Source of the DNA: Anaerolineales bacterium
Lineage (GTDB): Bacteria > Chloroflexota > Anaerolineae > Anaerolineales > UBA11579
DNA length: 64,000 nucleotides
Reading direction: 5' to 3'
NCBI GenBank assembly: GCA_019454165.1
Contig: CP075367.1
Span: 1,838,805-1,902,804 of the forward strand
The notes beneath the pieces were generated by a model, which had not been told where the DNA came from, ran no database searches, and saw only the letters and a program-made list of their open reading frames with translations. Made by a program: the position numbers and the translations under genes. Within the stretch, counting starts at the first letter, position 1. Every line of letters starts with the position of its first letter. This document shows positions 47,243-55,938 of the stretch, in pieces.

Positions 47243-49201
47243 CTAATCACGCGTCAGCGCATGGATGTGCTGCACCGCGTCCGGATTGACCAACGAGGAC
47301 GTATCGCCCAGCTCCTGGCCCAGGTAGGCAGCCCGCACCATGCGGCGCATCACCTTGGCGTTGCGGGTCTTGGGCAGATCCGGCACGAAGTGGACGGCCT
47401 TGGGCGCCAGCGGCTTGCCCAGGGCGCCGGCCAACAGGCCGCGCAGTTCGGTGGCCAGGCCGTCGCTGGCGGCCGCCTGCGGCGCCAGCACGCAGAAGAC
47501 CACCAGGGCGCCGCCCTTGAGCTCATCCGGCACGGCGATGGCGGCGGCTTCGACCACGCTGGCGTGCGAGACCAACACCGACTCGACTTCGGCTGGGCCC
47601 AGGCGCTTGCCGGCGATCTTGATCGTGTCATCCGAGCGGCCCAGGATGTACCACTGGCCATCTTCGTCGCGGGCGGCCCAGTCGCCGTGCACCCAGACGC
47701 CAGGCCAGCGCGACCAGTAGGTTTCTTCGTAGCGCTGCGGGTCGTTCCAGAAGCCGCGGGTCATGCCGATCCATGGCGCCTTGATGACCAGCTCGCCCAC
47801 CTGGCCGGTGACCGAGTTGCCGCTTTCGTCGAACACGTCCGCCGCGATGCCCGGGCACGGGCCGGCGAAGGCGGTGGCCTTGAGCGGCAGGATGGGATTG
47901 CCCATCACGATGCCTCCCGAGATCTCGGTGCCGCCAGAGTAATTGATGATGGGCCGCTTGCCATCGCCAACAACATCAAAGAGCCACAGCCACGGGTCGG
48001 GGTTCCACGGCTCGCCCGTGGAAGCGAAGTAGCGCAAGCTGGTGAGGTCATGCAATTTGACAAGCTGGTTGCCATGCGGAATTAGGCTGCGCACCAGCGT
48101 GGGTGAGATGCCCAGGGTGGTGATCTTGTGGCGAGCCACCTGCTCCCAGGTGCGGTCAGGCTGTGGAAAGTCCGGCGCGCCATCGTAGAGGAAGAAGGTA
48201 GCGCCCAGCAGCAGCGCGCCGAACACGAGCCACGGCCCCATCATCCAGCCCATGTCGGTCATCCAGTAGATGAGGTGACCGGGGCGCACATCGGTGCCGA
48301 AGGCCATGTCCTGGGCGGCCTTGACCGGGAAGCCGCAGTGCGTGTGCAGGGCGCCTTTGGGGTGGCCGGTGGTGCCAGAGGTATAGATGATCATCAGCGG
48401 GTCTTCGGCGGCGGTGCGCTGGGTGGGCGCCTGGGCCGCCTGGGTGCTGACGATCTCATGCCACCAGTGGTCACGCCCCTGTTGGAACGGCACGGGCAGC
48501 TTGGCGTGGTCGAGCACGATGATGTGCTGCAAGTTGGGCAGCTGGGCTGCGGCCGCATCGGCGATGGATTTCATCTCGACGGGCTTGCCGCGGCGCGGGA
48601 AGCCATCGGCGGTGAAGAGCGCCTTGGCGTCCCCGTCGGCCAGGCGGCTGACGACGGCGTCCACGCCATAGCCGGAGAAGAGCGGCAGGATGACGCCGCC
48701 GATCTTGGCGATGGCCAGCAAGGCCACAGCGATCTCGGGCACCATGGGCATGAAGATGCCCACGGCATCGCCCTTGCCAATGCCCAGCGAACGCAGGGCA
48801 TTGGCGGCCTGGTTGACCTGGGCGTGCAGCTCAGCGTAGCTGAGCGTGCGCGCCGTGCCGTCCTCGCCTTCCCAGGCCAGAGCGGGCCGGTCTTTTTCCG
48901 GCCCGCTCTGATATTTGTCCAGGCAGTTATGCACGATATTCATCTCGCCGCCCACGCACCACTGCGGCCAGGCGATACCTTTACTGAGGTCTAGGACATT
49001 TGTATAGGGAGTGTAGAACTGGATATCCAGGAACTTGAGCACCGCCTCAGTGAACCAGGCTACGTCATTCGTGGAGCGCTGCATCAGCTCATCAAAGCTG
49101 CTGATGTTGTGGGCGCGCATGAATTCGGTCAGGCGGGCGTTCTCGATGTAGTCGGCCGTGGGCCGCCAGACGATGGGGCCGGAGATGAAGTCTTCTGGCA
49201 T
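47243..49201 (-). CDS. Acyl-CoA synthetase of the acetyl-CoA synthetase class
   Basis: 652 residues. The N-terminal ACAS_N region leads to the adenylation core: P-loop MIIYTSGTTGHPKGALHTH, INYSGGTEISGG, and a motor hinge with VHGDWAARDEDGQWYILGRS followed by DDTIKIAGKRLGPAEVES. The acetylatable Lys is in KTRNAKVMRRMVR. It makes acyl-CoA from a carboxylate with ATP, giving AMP. Length and N-terminus fit acetate or propionate enzymes; the pocket cannot be judged reliably by eye. TACAAT lies six bases before the ATG with no ribosome site. Confidence 0.88.
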   Translation of the reverse strand: MPEDFISGPIVWRPTADYIENARLTEFMRAHNISSFDELMQRSTNDVAWFTEAVLKFLDIQFYTPYTNVLDLSKGIAWPQWCVGGEMNIVHNCLDKYQSGPEKDRPALAWEGEDGTARTLSYAELHAQVNQAANALRSLGIGKGDAVGIFMPMVPEIAVALLAIAKIGGVILPLFSGYGVDAVVSRLADGDAKALFTADGFPRRGKPVEMKSIADAAAAQLPNLQHIIVLDHAKLPVPFQQGRDHWWHEIVSTQAAQAPTQRTAAEDPLMIIYTSGTTGHPKGALHTHCGFPVKAAQDMAFGTDVRPGHLIYWMTDMGWMMGPWLVFGALLLGATFFLYDGAPDFPQPDRTWEQVARHKITTLGISPTLVRSLIPHGNQLVKLHDLTSLRYFASTGEPWNPDPWLWLFDVVGDGKRPIINYSGGTEISGGIVMGNPILPLKATAFAGPCPGIAADVFDESGNSVTGQVGELVIKAPWIGMTRGFWNDPQRYEETYWSRWPGVWVHGDWAARDEDGQWYILGRSDDTIKIAGKRLGPAEVESVLVSHASVVEAAAIAVPDELKGGALVVFCVLAPQAAASDGLATELRGLLAGALGKPLAPKAVHFVPDLPKTRNAKVMRRMVRAAYLGQELGDTSSLVNPDAVQHIHALTRD

Positions 49202-49207
49202 GAGTCA

Positions 49208-49213
49208 ATTGTA
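49208..49213 (-). promoter_or_regulatory. -10 box 6 nt before a start codon (leaderless type)
   Basis: Minus strand TACAAT, TGACTC, ATG 49201. Confidence 0.55.
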
Positions 49214-49275
49214 ATGGGCGAAGGTGATGGGGATGTGAAAGGTACGCGGCGAGACAGCAGCGTGCCTATCCAGAG

Positions 49276-49968
49276 CTAGGACTTTGTCGCTGTCAGCCAG
49301 AAAAAGAAGTCGCCCACCCACAGTTCAACGTCCGTGAAGCCGAGGGCTTCCAGCTGGCGCTGCAGGGTTTGCGTATCGTGATAGACCTTGACGATGCGGA
49401 AAGTTTCGCCGTTGTGCAGGGTGCGGGTCTGCTCTATGTCGTTCTCGACCGGGCCGGAGAGCTGCTTGCCGCCGGCCGGCTCATCGGCGATGAAGATGCG
49501 CCCGCCGGGCTCGACGGCCGCGGCGGCCTGCTGCAAAAAGGCCGTCAGCCGCTCCGGCGGCACATGCGAGATCCAGAACGCGAAGAACACCTGGTCATAG
49601 GTGTCCTGCGGCTGCCACGCGAACAGATCGGCTTGCTGGTAGGTGACGCGCGGGCTATTGAGCTTGGCCTGGTTGGTAGCCAACATCTCGGGCGCGCCGT
49701 CCACAGCGGTGATCTGGTCTGAGATGTCGAGCAGTTCCTGCGTCCACAAGCCGGTGCCGCAGGCCAGCTCCAGCGTGTGGGCTACCCTGGGCAGCGCGTG
49801 CAGGCGGCGGGCAACGTATTGCCATTCGGTGTCCACTTCGGGGATGCCGGGGCCGGTGTAGCGGCCGGTCTGTTGGACCGACTCGTCATACTCCTGAGCG
49901 CGGGCGTTGTAGTAGGCCAATTGCTCGGCAAAAAGGCTATGAGAATCCGGTCTGTAACGTTGACTCAT
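49276..49968 (-). CDS. Class I SAM-dependent methyltransferase
   Basis: 230 residues from ATG 49968, which overlaps the stop of the AT-rich upstream gene as ATGA. LAYYNARAQEYDESVQQTGR, motif I THTLELACGTGLWTQ-like (HTLELACGTGLW), ITAVDGAPEMLATN, and FFAFWISHVPPERL with GGRIFIADEP are the usual blocks. Substrate unknown. Its base composition is that of the chromosome, unlike the gene it is coupled to. Confidence 0.87.
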   Translation of the reverse strand: MSQRYRPDSHSLFAEQLAYYNARAQEYDESVQQTGRYTGPGIPEVDTEWQYVARRLHALPRVAHTLELACGTGLWTQELLDISDQITAVDGAPEMLATNQAKLNSPRVTYQQADLFAWQPQDTYDQVFFAFWISHVPPERLTAFLQQAAAAVEPGGRIFIADEPAGGKQLSGPVENDIEQTRTLHNGETFRIVKVYHDTQTLQRQLEALGFTDVELWVGDFFFWLTATKS

Positions 49969-51812
49969 ATTCTTTTGGTTGGACCGTCTGGATGAGTTAT
50001 ATTTTTCACGTTTAGGACCTTCCAAGGTACTTCAAACTCAGTTTCAAGTAGGGTCCAAAATGCTTCCCCCTTTCGAGCTTCAAAAAGGGAACTTAAATGT
50101 TGCAAATCCGTCAGATACTCTGAGCCAGCCAAAGTTCCCATCCCATGAAGACCTGCAATGATAAAAATTTTGCTGTTTAAGTCAGGCCTTTGAATCTTTG
50201 CAACAATACACATATCCAATTTCCGCGGTGGGTCTTCATCCATGGGTGAAAAGTAACTTGTATTGTAAGGCAGATGAACTATTTTTGGTTTTGGCTTCTG
50301 TGCACTAATCTCAAAGGGGAAGCCGCCTTCTCCCAGTTGCTGGGCATAGCCCGGATCAATTGTTCTGTGACAAACATAAACTAAATGACCGTCCCACTCC
50401 TTCGTGATCTTTGACGAGTCCTCTTCAGTCATTATCTCCAAATTAACTTCTGCTCCAAACTCTCGAAGCCGTTCTTCAATATTCCGGACCGCCAATAGAT
50501 CTTCGATACCTACTAACGGGTAAATTCTATCCTTTTGCTCTCTTCCTGGAACCACAATTTTGAAGGGTGTTCCATCAATGCTCCAAACTGCTCTCACGGC
50601 CTCATCAATTGAACGTTCCTCTCTTTGCTTATTCTCCTCAATAGTAATTTCCTCGAATGTCTTACCGCTAGTCCAAAGCTCTTCAAATCTGCTTTCAAGT
50701 GCATCAAGCATATTTGTTTGAGCCCCGCCGTCCTCACTAAGCCAAATAGCGGACCAGTCTTCACCAAGAATTGGACTACCACCGTCCAAGCGACTCCAAT
50801 CCCAAGAATAAAAACCTATGTAACCAATCCGGCGACCAGTGCTAGAATTTCGAAGAATAATCCCCTTGAAAAAGGGGTGTTGATCATAAAATTTCAGATC
50901 AACTTTGAGTCCAAATGGCTGATCATGAATATCATTTACTAAAGTCTTCGCAGCCGATCTAATGACTTCAGATTTTTTCCAGAATCTCCGCAAATCTTGC
51001 ACATCCGGCAACTTATGCAACGCAGAATTGTAAGCTTCTTCTTCTGCTGCCTCCGATAACCAATTTCTCGCAAGCACTCTAACTCTCATGCCCGGCAAGG
51101 GTGCACTTAGATACTCATACAAACTTTCGTTGGTATACGTGAAGATCAAAATCTCGTCATACTTTTTGAGGCGTGATGCCGCAGAAATCCAGTCTCGTAC
51201 TTGTTGGGAAGTTCCTAGATTCTTGCGAACAATTGAATTGCCTTGATTTGAGTCAAGAACATAATAATCCCCAAAGTTTTTATCAGGTTTTGCAGCCTTG
51301 GTCAGTCTTGCTTTGATGTCTACTGCGAGACCTTCATAAATTCTTTCGGTTACTACGACGTGATCTCTAATGCCAATGTCCCTCTCAAACTTAATAACTT
51401 TATTCAATGTCTGAGCTGTAAGTGTGTTCGGACTCTTTCCAACCTCAATAAACGAACTATCACAAACAATTCGAAGATGAATTCTGTCATCTCTGAGAAA
51501 ATTGTAACGGCCTTGCGAGTTATTGAAGAAAGGTAATAAATTAACAATCTTGTCGCAAAGAACCACAACTTCATCAAACCCATTTCTACCCTGTGAAATC
51601 AGAACTCCACCATCGCCCCTCCAATCAAGAAGGGCAATTGGAAGTTCAGAAATTAAATCCTCTACCAATTTTCTCAGTTCGTTCTTGGTTGCCTCGATTT
51701 GGAGATTCTCGCCAGATAGTTTGGAAGAATCTATAACGTCAATATTGACTATTCCAGCCAGAAATGTGCCTCCTTCTGAGGCAATTTGATTAAAAAATTC
51801 ATCTTTATTCAT
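49965..51812 (-). CDS. AT-rich multidomain protein with a class III nucleotidyl-cyclase-like N-terminus
   Basis: 615 residues with a good GGAGGG ribosome site. Residues about 15-190 resemble a class III cyclase: GIVNIDVIDSSKLSGEN (Asp25, Asp28 as possible metal ligands), DWRGDGGVLIS (Asp67), IHLRIVCDSSFIEVG, TLNKVIKFERDIG (Asn137) and HVVVTERIYEGL. The usual Arg four residues after the Asn is Lys141. Residues about 205-385 are a PLD-like, possibly inactive region: YDEILIFTYTNESLYEYL, KFYDQHPFFKGIIL and MLDALESRFEELW. Residues about 405-600 are a third alpha/beta domain with IVVPGREQ and KIFIIAGLHGMGTLAGSEYL. No membrane helices. Probably acquired; perhaps a signalling or defence protein. Cyclase activity is inferred only. 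Confidence 0.7.
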   Translation of the reverse strand: MNKDEFFNQIASEGGTFLAGIVNIDVIDSSKLSGENLQIEATKNELRKLVEDLISELPIALLDWRGDGGVLISQGRNGFDEVVVLCDKIVNLLPFFNNSQGRYNFLRDDRIHLRIVCDSSFIEVGKSPNTLTAQTLNKVIKFERDIGIRDHVVVTERIYEGLAVDIKARLTKAAKPDKNFGDYYVLDSNQGNSIVRKNLGTSQQVRDWISAASRLKKYDEILIFTYTNESLYEYLSAPLPGMRVRVLARNWLSEAAEEEAYNSALHKLPDVQDLRRFWKKSEVIRSAAKTLVNDIHDQPFGLKVDLKFYDQHPFFKGIILRNSSTGRRIGYIGFYSWDWSRLDGGSPILGEDWSAIWLSEDGGAQTNMLDALESRFEELWTSGKTFEEITIEENKQREERSIDEAVRAVWSIDGTPFKIVVPGREQKDRIYPLVGIEDLLAVRNIEERLREFGAEVNLEIMTEEDSSKITKEWDGHLVYVCHRTIDPGYAQQLGEGGFPFEISAQKPKPKIVHLPYNTSYFSPMDEDPPRKLDMCIVAKIQRPDLNSKIFIIAGLHGMGTLAGSEYLTDLQHLSSLFEARKGEAFWTLLETEFEVPWKVLNVKNITHPDGPTKRI

Positions 51813-51862
51813 TTTCCCTCCAACAGCTAGTATATAGCTATTTTTGTAATACTTAGGTCGAA

Positions 51863-51891
51863 ATTTTAAGTTGCAGGAACATAAACTTCAA
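51863..51891 (-). promoter_or_regulatory. Promoter of the cyclase-like gene
   Basis: Minus strand TTGAAG, 17-nt spacer, TAAAAT. It overlaps the marR promoter on the other strand. Confidence 0.5.
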
Positions 51892-51898
51892 TTACAAT
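51871..51898 (+). promoter_or_regulatory. Promoter of the marR-ABC operon
   Basis: TTGCAG, 16-nt spacer, TACAAT; followed by the TTCAAATAGTTTC motif and ATG 51924. Its -35 and -10 interleave with the opposing promoter, so the two should compete. Confidence 0.5.
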
Positions 51899-51911
51899 TT
51901 CAAATAGTTTC
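51899..51911 (+). promoter_or_regulatory. Motif TTCAAATAGTTTC, candidate MarR operator
   Basis: It lies over the expected transcription start of marR, 12 nt before the ATG, and recurs before the SET gene (47208-47220, minus strand). Confidence 0.45.
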
Positions 51912-51923
51912 CAAAAGCAACTA

Positions 51924-52385
51924 ATGCCAGAGAAAAAGACGACCGCCGCCAGCGAAGTGCTGGAAACCATCCCGATGGTGATGCGCATCATCCGGCGCAA
52001 CTTCCGCGCCCGGCGTGACCCGGATCTGACCCTGCCGGAGTTCCGTGCTCTGGCCTACATCAACCGCAACCCGGGTTGCGCACTCAACGAGCTGGCTGAG
52101 TTCGTGGGCGTGGAAGCCCCGGCGGCATCGAAGCTGGTGGAGAGCCTGGTGCAGCGCGGGCTGGCTAAGCGCGAGGCACACGCCGGCGACCGCCGGCGTG
52201 TGCAGCTGAGCGTACTGCCCAAGGGGCAGAAAAGCATCCACACCGTGCGCGAACACACGCGTGAATTTCTGGACGAGCAACTGGCCGGCCTGAGCCCCAA
52301 GCAGCAAGAAGCGCTGATCGCCGCCATGCAGATTCTCAAAGATGCCTTCGGCAGCGCGCCTGCCGGCAACGAAACCAAGGAGTAG
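51924..52385 (+). CDS. MarR-family transcriptional regulator
   Basis: 153 residues. The winged helix is DLTLPEFRALAYINRNPGCA then LNELAEFVGVEAPAASKLVE and GLAKREAHAGDRRRVQLSVL, with the Asp-Arg-Arg wing typical of MarR. It is a dimeric repressor that usually responds to small aromatic or toxic compounds. It is transcribed with the ABC exporter behind it (9-nt gap), the common arrangement for drug-responsive export. Confidence 0.93.
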   Translation: MPEKKTTAASEVLETIPMVMRIIRRNFRARRDPDLTLPEFRALAYINRNPGCALNELAEFVGVEAPAASKLVESLVQRGLAKREAHAGDRRRVQLSVLPKGQKSIHTVREHTREFLDEQLAGLSPKQQEALIAAMQILKDAFGSAPAGNETKE

Positions 52386-52394
52386 TACAAACCC

Positions 52395-53192
52395 ATGAAT
52401 GTGATCGAGACTCACCAGCTCACGCGCCAGTTTGGCGACTTTACCGCCGTCAACGGCGTTTCATTGTCTTTGCAGGAAGGCGAGATCTTTGGCCTGCTCG
52501 GCCCCAACGGCGCGGGCAAGACCACCATGATCAAGATGCTCACCACCCTGCTGCCGCCCAGCGGCGGCAGCGCTACGGTGGCCGGCTACGACATCGTGAC
52601 CCAATCGCCCCAGGTGCGGCGCTCCACCGGCTATGTGCCGCAGCTGCTCTCGGCGGATGGCAACATGACCGGCTACGAGAACCTGCTGATCTTCGCCAAG
52701 ATCTTCGACCTGCCCGCCAATGTGCGCGAAGAGCGCATCCAGCGTCTGCTGGAGATGATGGGCCTGCAGGACGCAGCCGGGCGCATGGTCAAGACCTACT
52801 CCGGCGGCATGATTCGCAAGCTGGAGATCGCCCAGTCAGTGATCCACCGGCCGCGGGTGCTGTTCCTCGATGAGCCCACGGTAGGGCTTGACCCGATCGC
52901 GCGCACCTCGGTCTGGGAACACATCCGGCGCCTGCGGGATGAGTTCAATACCACCATCCTGCTGACCACCCATTACATGGACGAGGCTGACGATCTGTGC
53001 CAGCGCATCGCCATCATGCATCAGGGCCAACTGGCGGCCATCGGCTCGCCAGCGGAGCTGAAGGCTTCGGTGAACGGCGGCGGCGCCAATCTGAACGATG
53101 TGTTCGGCCACTACGCCGGCGCGGCGCTGGAAGCGCCCGGCTCCTACATCGAGACATCACGCACGCGCATCAATGCTGGCCGCGTAGGATAG
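52395..53192 (+). CDS. ABC exporter ATP-binding protein
   Basis: 265 residues. Walker A GPNGAGKTTMIKML, signature TYSGGMIRKLEIAQSVI, Walker B VLFLDEPTVGLDP and switch LTTHYMDEADD are intact. The protein is shorter than DrrA because it lacks the C-terminal DUF4162-type domain; it ends with ALEAPGSYIETSRTRINAGR. It pairs with the ABC-2 permease 9 nt downstream under MarR control, so a drug-efflux role is likely. Confidence 0.93.
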   Translation: MNVIETHQLTRQFGDFTAVNGVSLSLQEGEIFGLLGPNGAGKTTMIKMLTTLLPPSGGSATVAGYDIVTQSPQVRRSTGYVPQLLSADGNMTGYENLLIFAKIFDLPANVREERIQRLLEMMGLQDAAGRMVKTYSGGMIRKLEIAQSVIHRPRVLFLDEPTVGLDPIARTSVWEHIRRLRDEFNTTILLTTHYMDEADDLCQRIAIMHQGQLAAIGSPAELKASVNGGGANLNDVFGHYAGAALEAPGSYIETSRTRINAGRVG

Positions 53193-53201
53193 GACGACAC
53201 C

Positions 53202-54032
53202 ATGACAGACATTGCCAACACACAAGTTTCCCCAGCCGCCTGGCTCCGACCACTGAACTCGATTTCGTTCTTCATCCGCAAGACGCTCAACATCGCTGAG
53301 ATGGAGATGCGCAAGCTGCGCCACGAGCCGCTGGACCTGCTGACGCGGGCGGCCCAGCCGGTGCTGTGGATCCTGATCTTCGGCCAGGTGCTGGCCGGGG
53401 CGCGGGCCATCCCCACCGGCGAGTTTGGCTACATCGAATTCATGTCGCCGGGCATTCTGGCGCAGAGCATGCTGTTCATCTCGATCTTCTATGGCATCTC
53501 GATCATCTGGGAGCGTGACCTGGGCATCATCCATAAGTTCCTGGCTGGCCCGGCCCCGCGCGCCTCGCTGGTGCTGGGCAAGGGGCTCTCAGCCGGCGTG
53601 CGCGGCATTTCGCAAACCTTCATCATTTATCCCCTGGCCTACTTCATGGGCGTCAAGCTGGATTTCAACATTCTGGCGCTACTGGGTACGTTGTTGACGG
53701 TGCTGCTGGGGGCGGTGCTGTTCTCTACGTTCTCGCTGCTGGTGGCGATCAAAGTGAAGACGCGCGAGCGCTTTATGGGCATCGGCCAGTTCATGACCAT
53801 GCCGCTGTTCTTTGCCAGCAACGCCATCTATCCGATCGAGATGATGCCGGGCTGGCTGCAGGCGATCTCGCGCTTCAACCCGCTGACCTATGTGGTGGAT
53901 GCGCTGCGCACCTTCATGCTGGCGGGCGGCGAAAGCCACTTTGGCCTGGGCACGGACTTTGCGGTGCTTATCCTGGTGTCGGCGCTGTTCGTGTGGTGGG
54001 CGGGCCGGGCCTACCCGAGTTTTGTGAATTAG
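53202..54032 (+). CDS. ABC-2 type exporter permease
   Basis: 276 residues with six hydrophobic helices. RKLRHEPLDLLTRAAQPVLW, YIEFMSPGILAQSMLFISIF, DLGIIHKFLAGPAPRASLVL and PLFFASNAIYPIEMMPGWLQ are ABC2_membrane landmarks. It forms the membrane half of the MarR-linked exporter. A strong bidirectional terminator follows. Confidence 0.92.
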   Translation: MTDIANTQVSPAAWLRPLNSISFFIRKTLNIAEMEMRKLRHEPLDLLTRAAQPVLWILIFGQVLAGARAIPTGEFGYIEFMSPGILAQSMLFISIFYGISIIWERDLGIIHKFLAGPAPRASLVLGKGLSAGVRGISQTFIIYPLAYFMGVKLDFNILALLGTLLTVLLGAVLFSTFSLLVAIKVKTRERFMGIGQFMTMPLFFASNAIYPIEMMPGWLQAISRFNPLTYVVDALRTFMLAGGESHFGLGTDFAVLILVSALFVWWAGRAYPSFVN

Positions 54033-54069
54033 CGCGGGCGCGGCATGCTGCGCCCTACAGTGAAGCAAA

Positions 54070-54095
54070 AGAGCCGCCCTACCGGGCGGCTCTTT
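54070..54095. terminator. Bidirectional terminator after the ABC permease
   Basis: AGAGCCGCCC, loop TACC, GGGCGGCTCT flanked by A-run and T-run, between converging genes. Confidence 0.9.
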
Positions 54096-54111
54096 GGTTC
54101 TGCAAACTGGG

Positions 54112-55044
54112 CTACTTGGCTTTGGGGCCATCTTCGGCGCCCATCTCATTGCCGACATAGATGGCGTTGCGCATCTGGTCGGTCAGGTCGCCTACGGCGT
54201 TGGGGCTATAGGGGATAAGCACGACCTTGCTGCCGGCGTGAGCGCCAATGTCCTTGAGCATGTCGAAGTGCTGGGTCACCATCAGCAGGTCCATCACGGT
54301 CTGCGGCGAGACGCTGGGGATCTCCTTCTGGAAGTCACCTACCGCGCTGCTGAGACCTTGAGCGATCTCCTTGCGCTGGTTGGCGATACCCACACCCTGC
54401 AGACGCTTGCTCTCGGCCTCACCCTCGGCCGCCTTCACAGTGAGGATGTACTCGGCTTCCGCCTTCTGAGCGGCAGCCAGGCGCAGGCGCTCCTGGGTGT
54501 TGATCTCGTTCATGGCCTGCTTGACCTTGGGATCCGGGTCAATATCGGTGATGAGGGTCTGGCGGATGTTGTAGCCGAAATCATCCATAGCGTCAGACAG
54601 CTCAGTGCGCACGGCGGTGGCGATGTCTTCCTTGTTCTCAAAGACTTCGTCGAGCGTCATCTTGGGCACGTTGGCGCGCACCACATCGAAGACGAAGGAG
54701 CGGATCTGGGTGTGCGGGTCCTGCAAGCGGTAGAAAGCGTCGAAGACCTTGTCTTCACGGATCAGATACTGCACAGAGACGGTCATCTTGACGAAGACGT
54801 TGTCCTTGGTCTTGGTCTCAATGTCGACGTCCAGTTGCTGCAGGCGCAGGTTCACCCGGCCGGCGATCTGTTCGATCAGAGGGATCTTGAAGTTCAGGCC
54901 GGGGCGGTAGATGCGGGCAAACTTGCCGAAGCGCTGCACGATCACAGCGGTTTGCTGCTGCACCGTGAAGATGGTGCCGGGGATGAGGATCAGCAATACG
55001 ACGAACCAGAATACGTATGTGCCGATCGACGATAAGAAGTTCAT
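54112..55044 (-). CDS. SPFH/Band 7 protein (stomatin/prohibitin-like)
   Basis: 310 residues with one N-terminal membrane helix (IGTYVFWFVVLLILIPGTIF). The Band 7 domain is clear: FTVQQQTAVIVQRFGKFARI, RPGLNFKIPLIEQIAGRVNL, LQQLDVDIETKTKDNVFVKM, then a coiled-coil flotillin-like stretch rich in Ala/Glu (RLRLAAAQKAEAEYILTVKA). These proteins form membrane-associated oligomers and are often linked to proteases or membrane microdomains. It stands alone here, without the usual NfeD partner. AGGAGG precedes the ATG. Confidence 0.93.
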   Translation of the reverse strand: MNFLSSIGTYVFWFVVLLILIPGTIFTVQQQTAVIVQRFGKFARIYRPGLNFKIPLIEQIAGRVNLRLQQLDVDIETKTKDNVFVKMTVSVQYLIREDKVFDAFYRLQDPHTQIRSFVFDVVRANVPKMTLDEVFENKEDIATAVRTELSDAMDDFGYNIRQTLITDIDPDPKVKQAMNEINTQERLRLAAAQKAEAEYILTVKAAEGEAESKRLQGVGIANQRKEIAQGLSSAVGDFQKEIPSVSPQTVMDLLMVTQHFDMLKDIGAHAGSKVVLIPYSPNAVGDLTDQMRNAIYVGNEMGAEDGPKAK

Positions 55045-55147
55045 GGGTCCTCCTGGTATAGTCAGCGGAGGCGCCGCTGCGACTCAGCAGATCTGCTGAT
55101 TAGTATAGAGTAATGCATAAATCATAGATTTTCGTAAGAAGGCAATA

Positions 55148-55178
55148 AAAAAATGCGGCTTGCGCCGCATTTTTTATT
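55148..55178 (-). terminator. Terminator of the histidine phosphatase gene
   Basis: AAATGCGGC, loop TTGC, GCCGCATTT with an A/T run each side, just past the phosphatase stop. Confidence 0.85.
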
Positions 55179-55839
55179 TGCTATTGTGGGCAGCAGCCGG
55201 AACCAGCAAAGAGCTAACCGGCAGATCGCCCAGGTGACTGAGGTCATTGAAAGCGAACATACGCCACTGGTGGTTGTGCGTATCGTAGGTCAGGCGGGCA
55301 TAGCCGGTGTTCTGGAAGTGAAAGCGCGGGCCTTGGAAGTTGGCATGCGGGCTGATGCCTAAGATGGCGTACATCAGCATGCCGAGGAAGGCGCGGTGTG
55401 ACACGACAAGATACTTGCCGCGCGGCTGGCTCAGCAAATGGTGCAGCACCTGGCCGGCTCGCAGGAAGAGCTGCCATTGCCCCTCGCCCGTGTTGCCGTA
55501 AGGCTCGTACGGGGTCAGGAACGGCGGTGGGGGAACCTGCTGGCTGGCCAGCTCATGCGTGAGGCCGGTCAGTTCACCCAGGTGGCGTTCGGCCAGCATG
55601 GGGTCGAGCTCCAGGTGCGCGCCGAGGGCATCCTTCACGATCTCGGCGGTCTGGCGGGCACGCTGCAGCGGGCTGGAGAAGATGCGCGTGAACTCCACCT
55701 TCTCGCCGCGCCACTGCTCCGCCAGGGCGGTGGCCTGCTGGCGGCCGAGCTCGGTCAATGGGAACTCGGCCTGGCCTTGGTGCTTTTTATCAATGTTGCC
55801 TTGCGATTCGGCGTGACGCAATAATACGAATTCATACAT
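55174..55839 (-). CDS. Histidine phosphatase family protein
   Basis: 221 residues from ATG 55839 (GAGG upstream). The phosphoacceptor is in EFVLLRHAESQGN and the second His in YLVVSHRAFLGML; the proton-donor Glu is likely in ERHLGELTGL. FTRIFSSPLQRARQTAEIV matches the phosphoglycerate-mutase-like family. It may dephosphorylate sugar phosphates or nucleotides; no specific role can be read. A palindromic operator-like site lies about 100 nt upstream. Confidence 0.9.
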   Translation of the reverse strand: MYEFVLLRHAESQGNIDKKHQGQAEFPLTELGRQQATALAEQWRGEKVEFTRIFSSPLQRARQTAEIVKDALGAHLELDPMLAERHLGELTGLTHELASQQVPPPPFLTPYEPYGNTGEGQWQLFLRAGQVLHHLLSQPRGKYLVVSHRAFLGMLMYAILGISPHANFQGPRFHFQNTGYARLTYDTHNHQWRMFAFNDLSHLGDLPVSSLLVPAAAHNSK

Positions 55840-55938
55840 ACTGCACCTCTTTGTAGCTCGAGCGATACATACTGTAAGCAGCCAGCCACCTGACAACAGG
55901 AAGCCAGCTCAGTTACGTTCGCTCTTGACTTGTGAGGC

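Noticed and set aside
49965..51812. A complete Pycsar or CBASS defence operon
   Set aside because: There is no separate effector or receptor gene next to the cyclase-like domain; only a methyltransferase and an unrelated exporter operon flank it.
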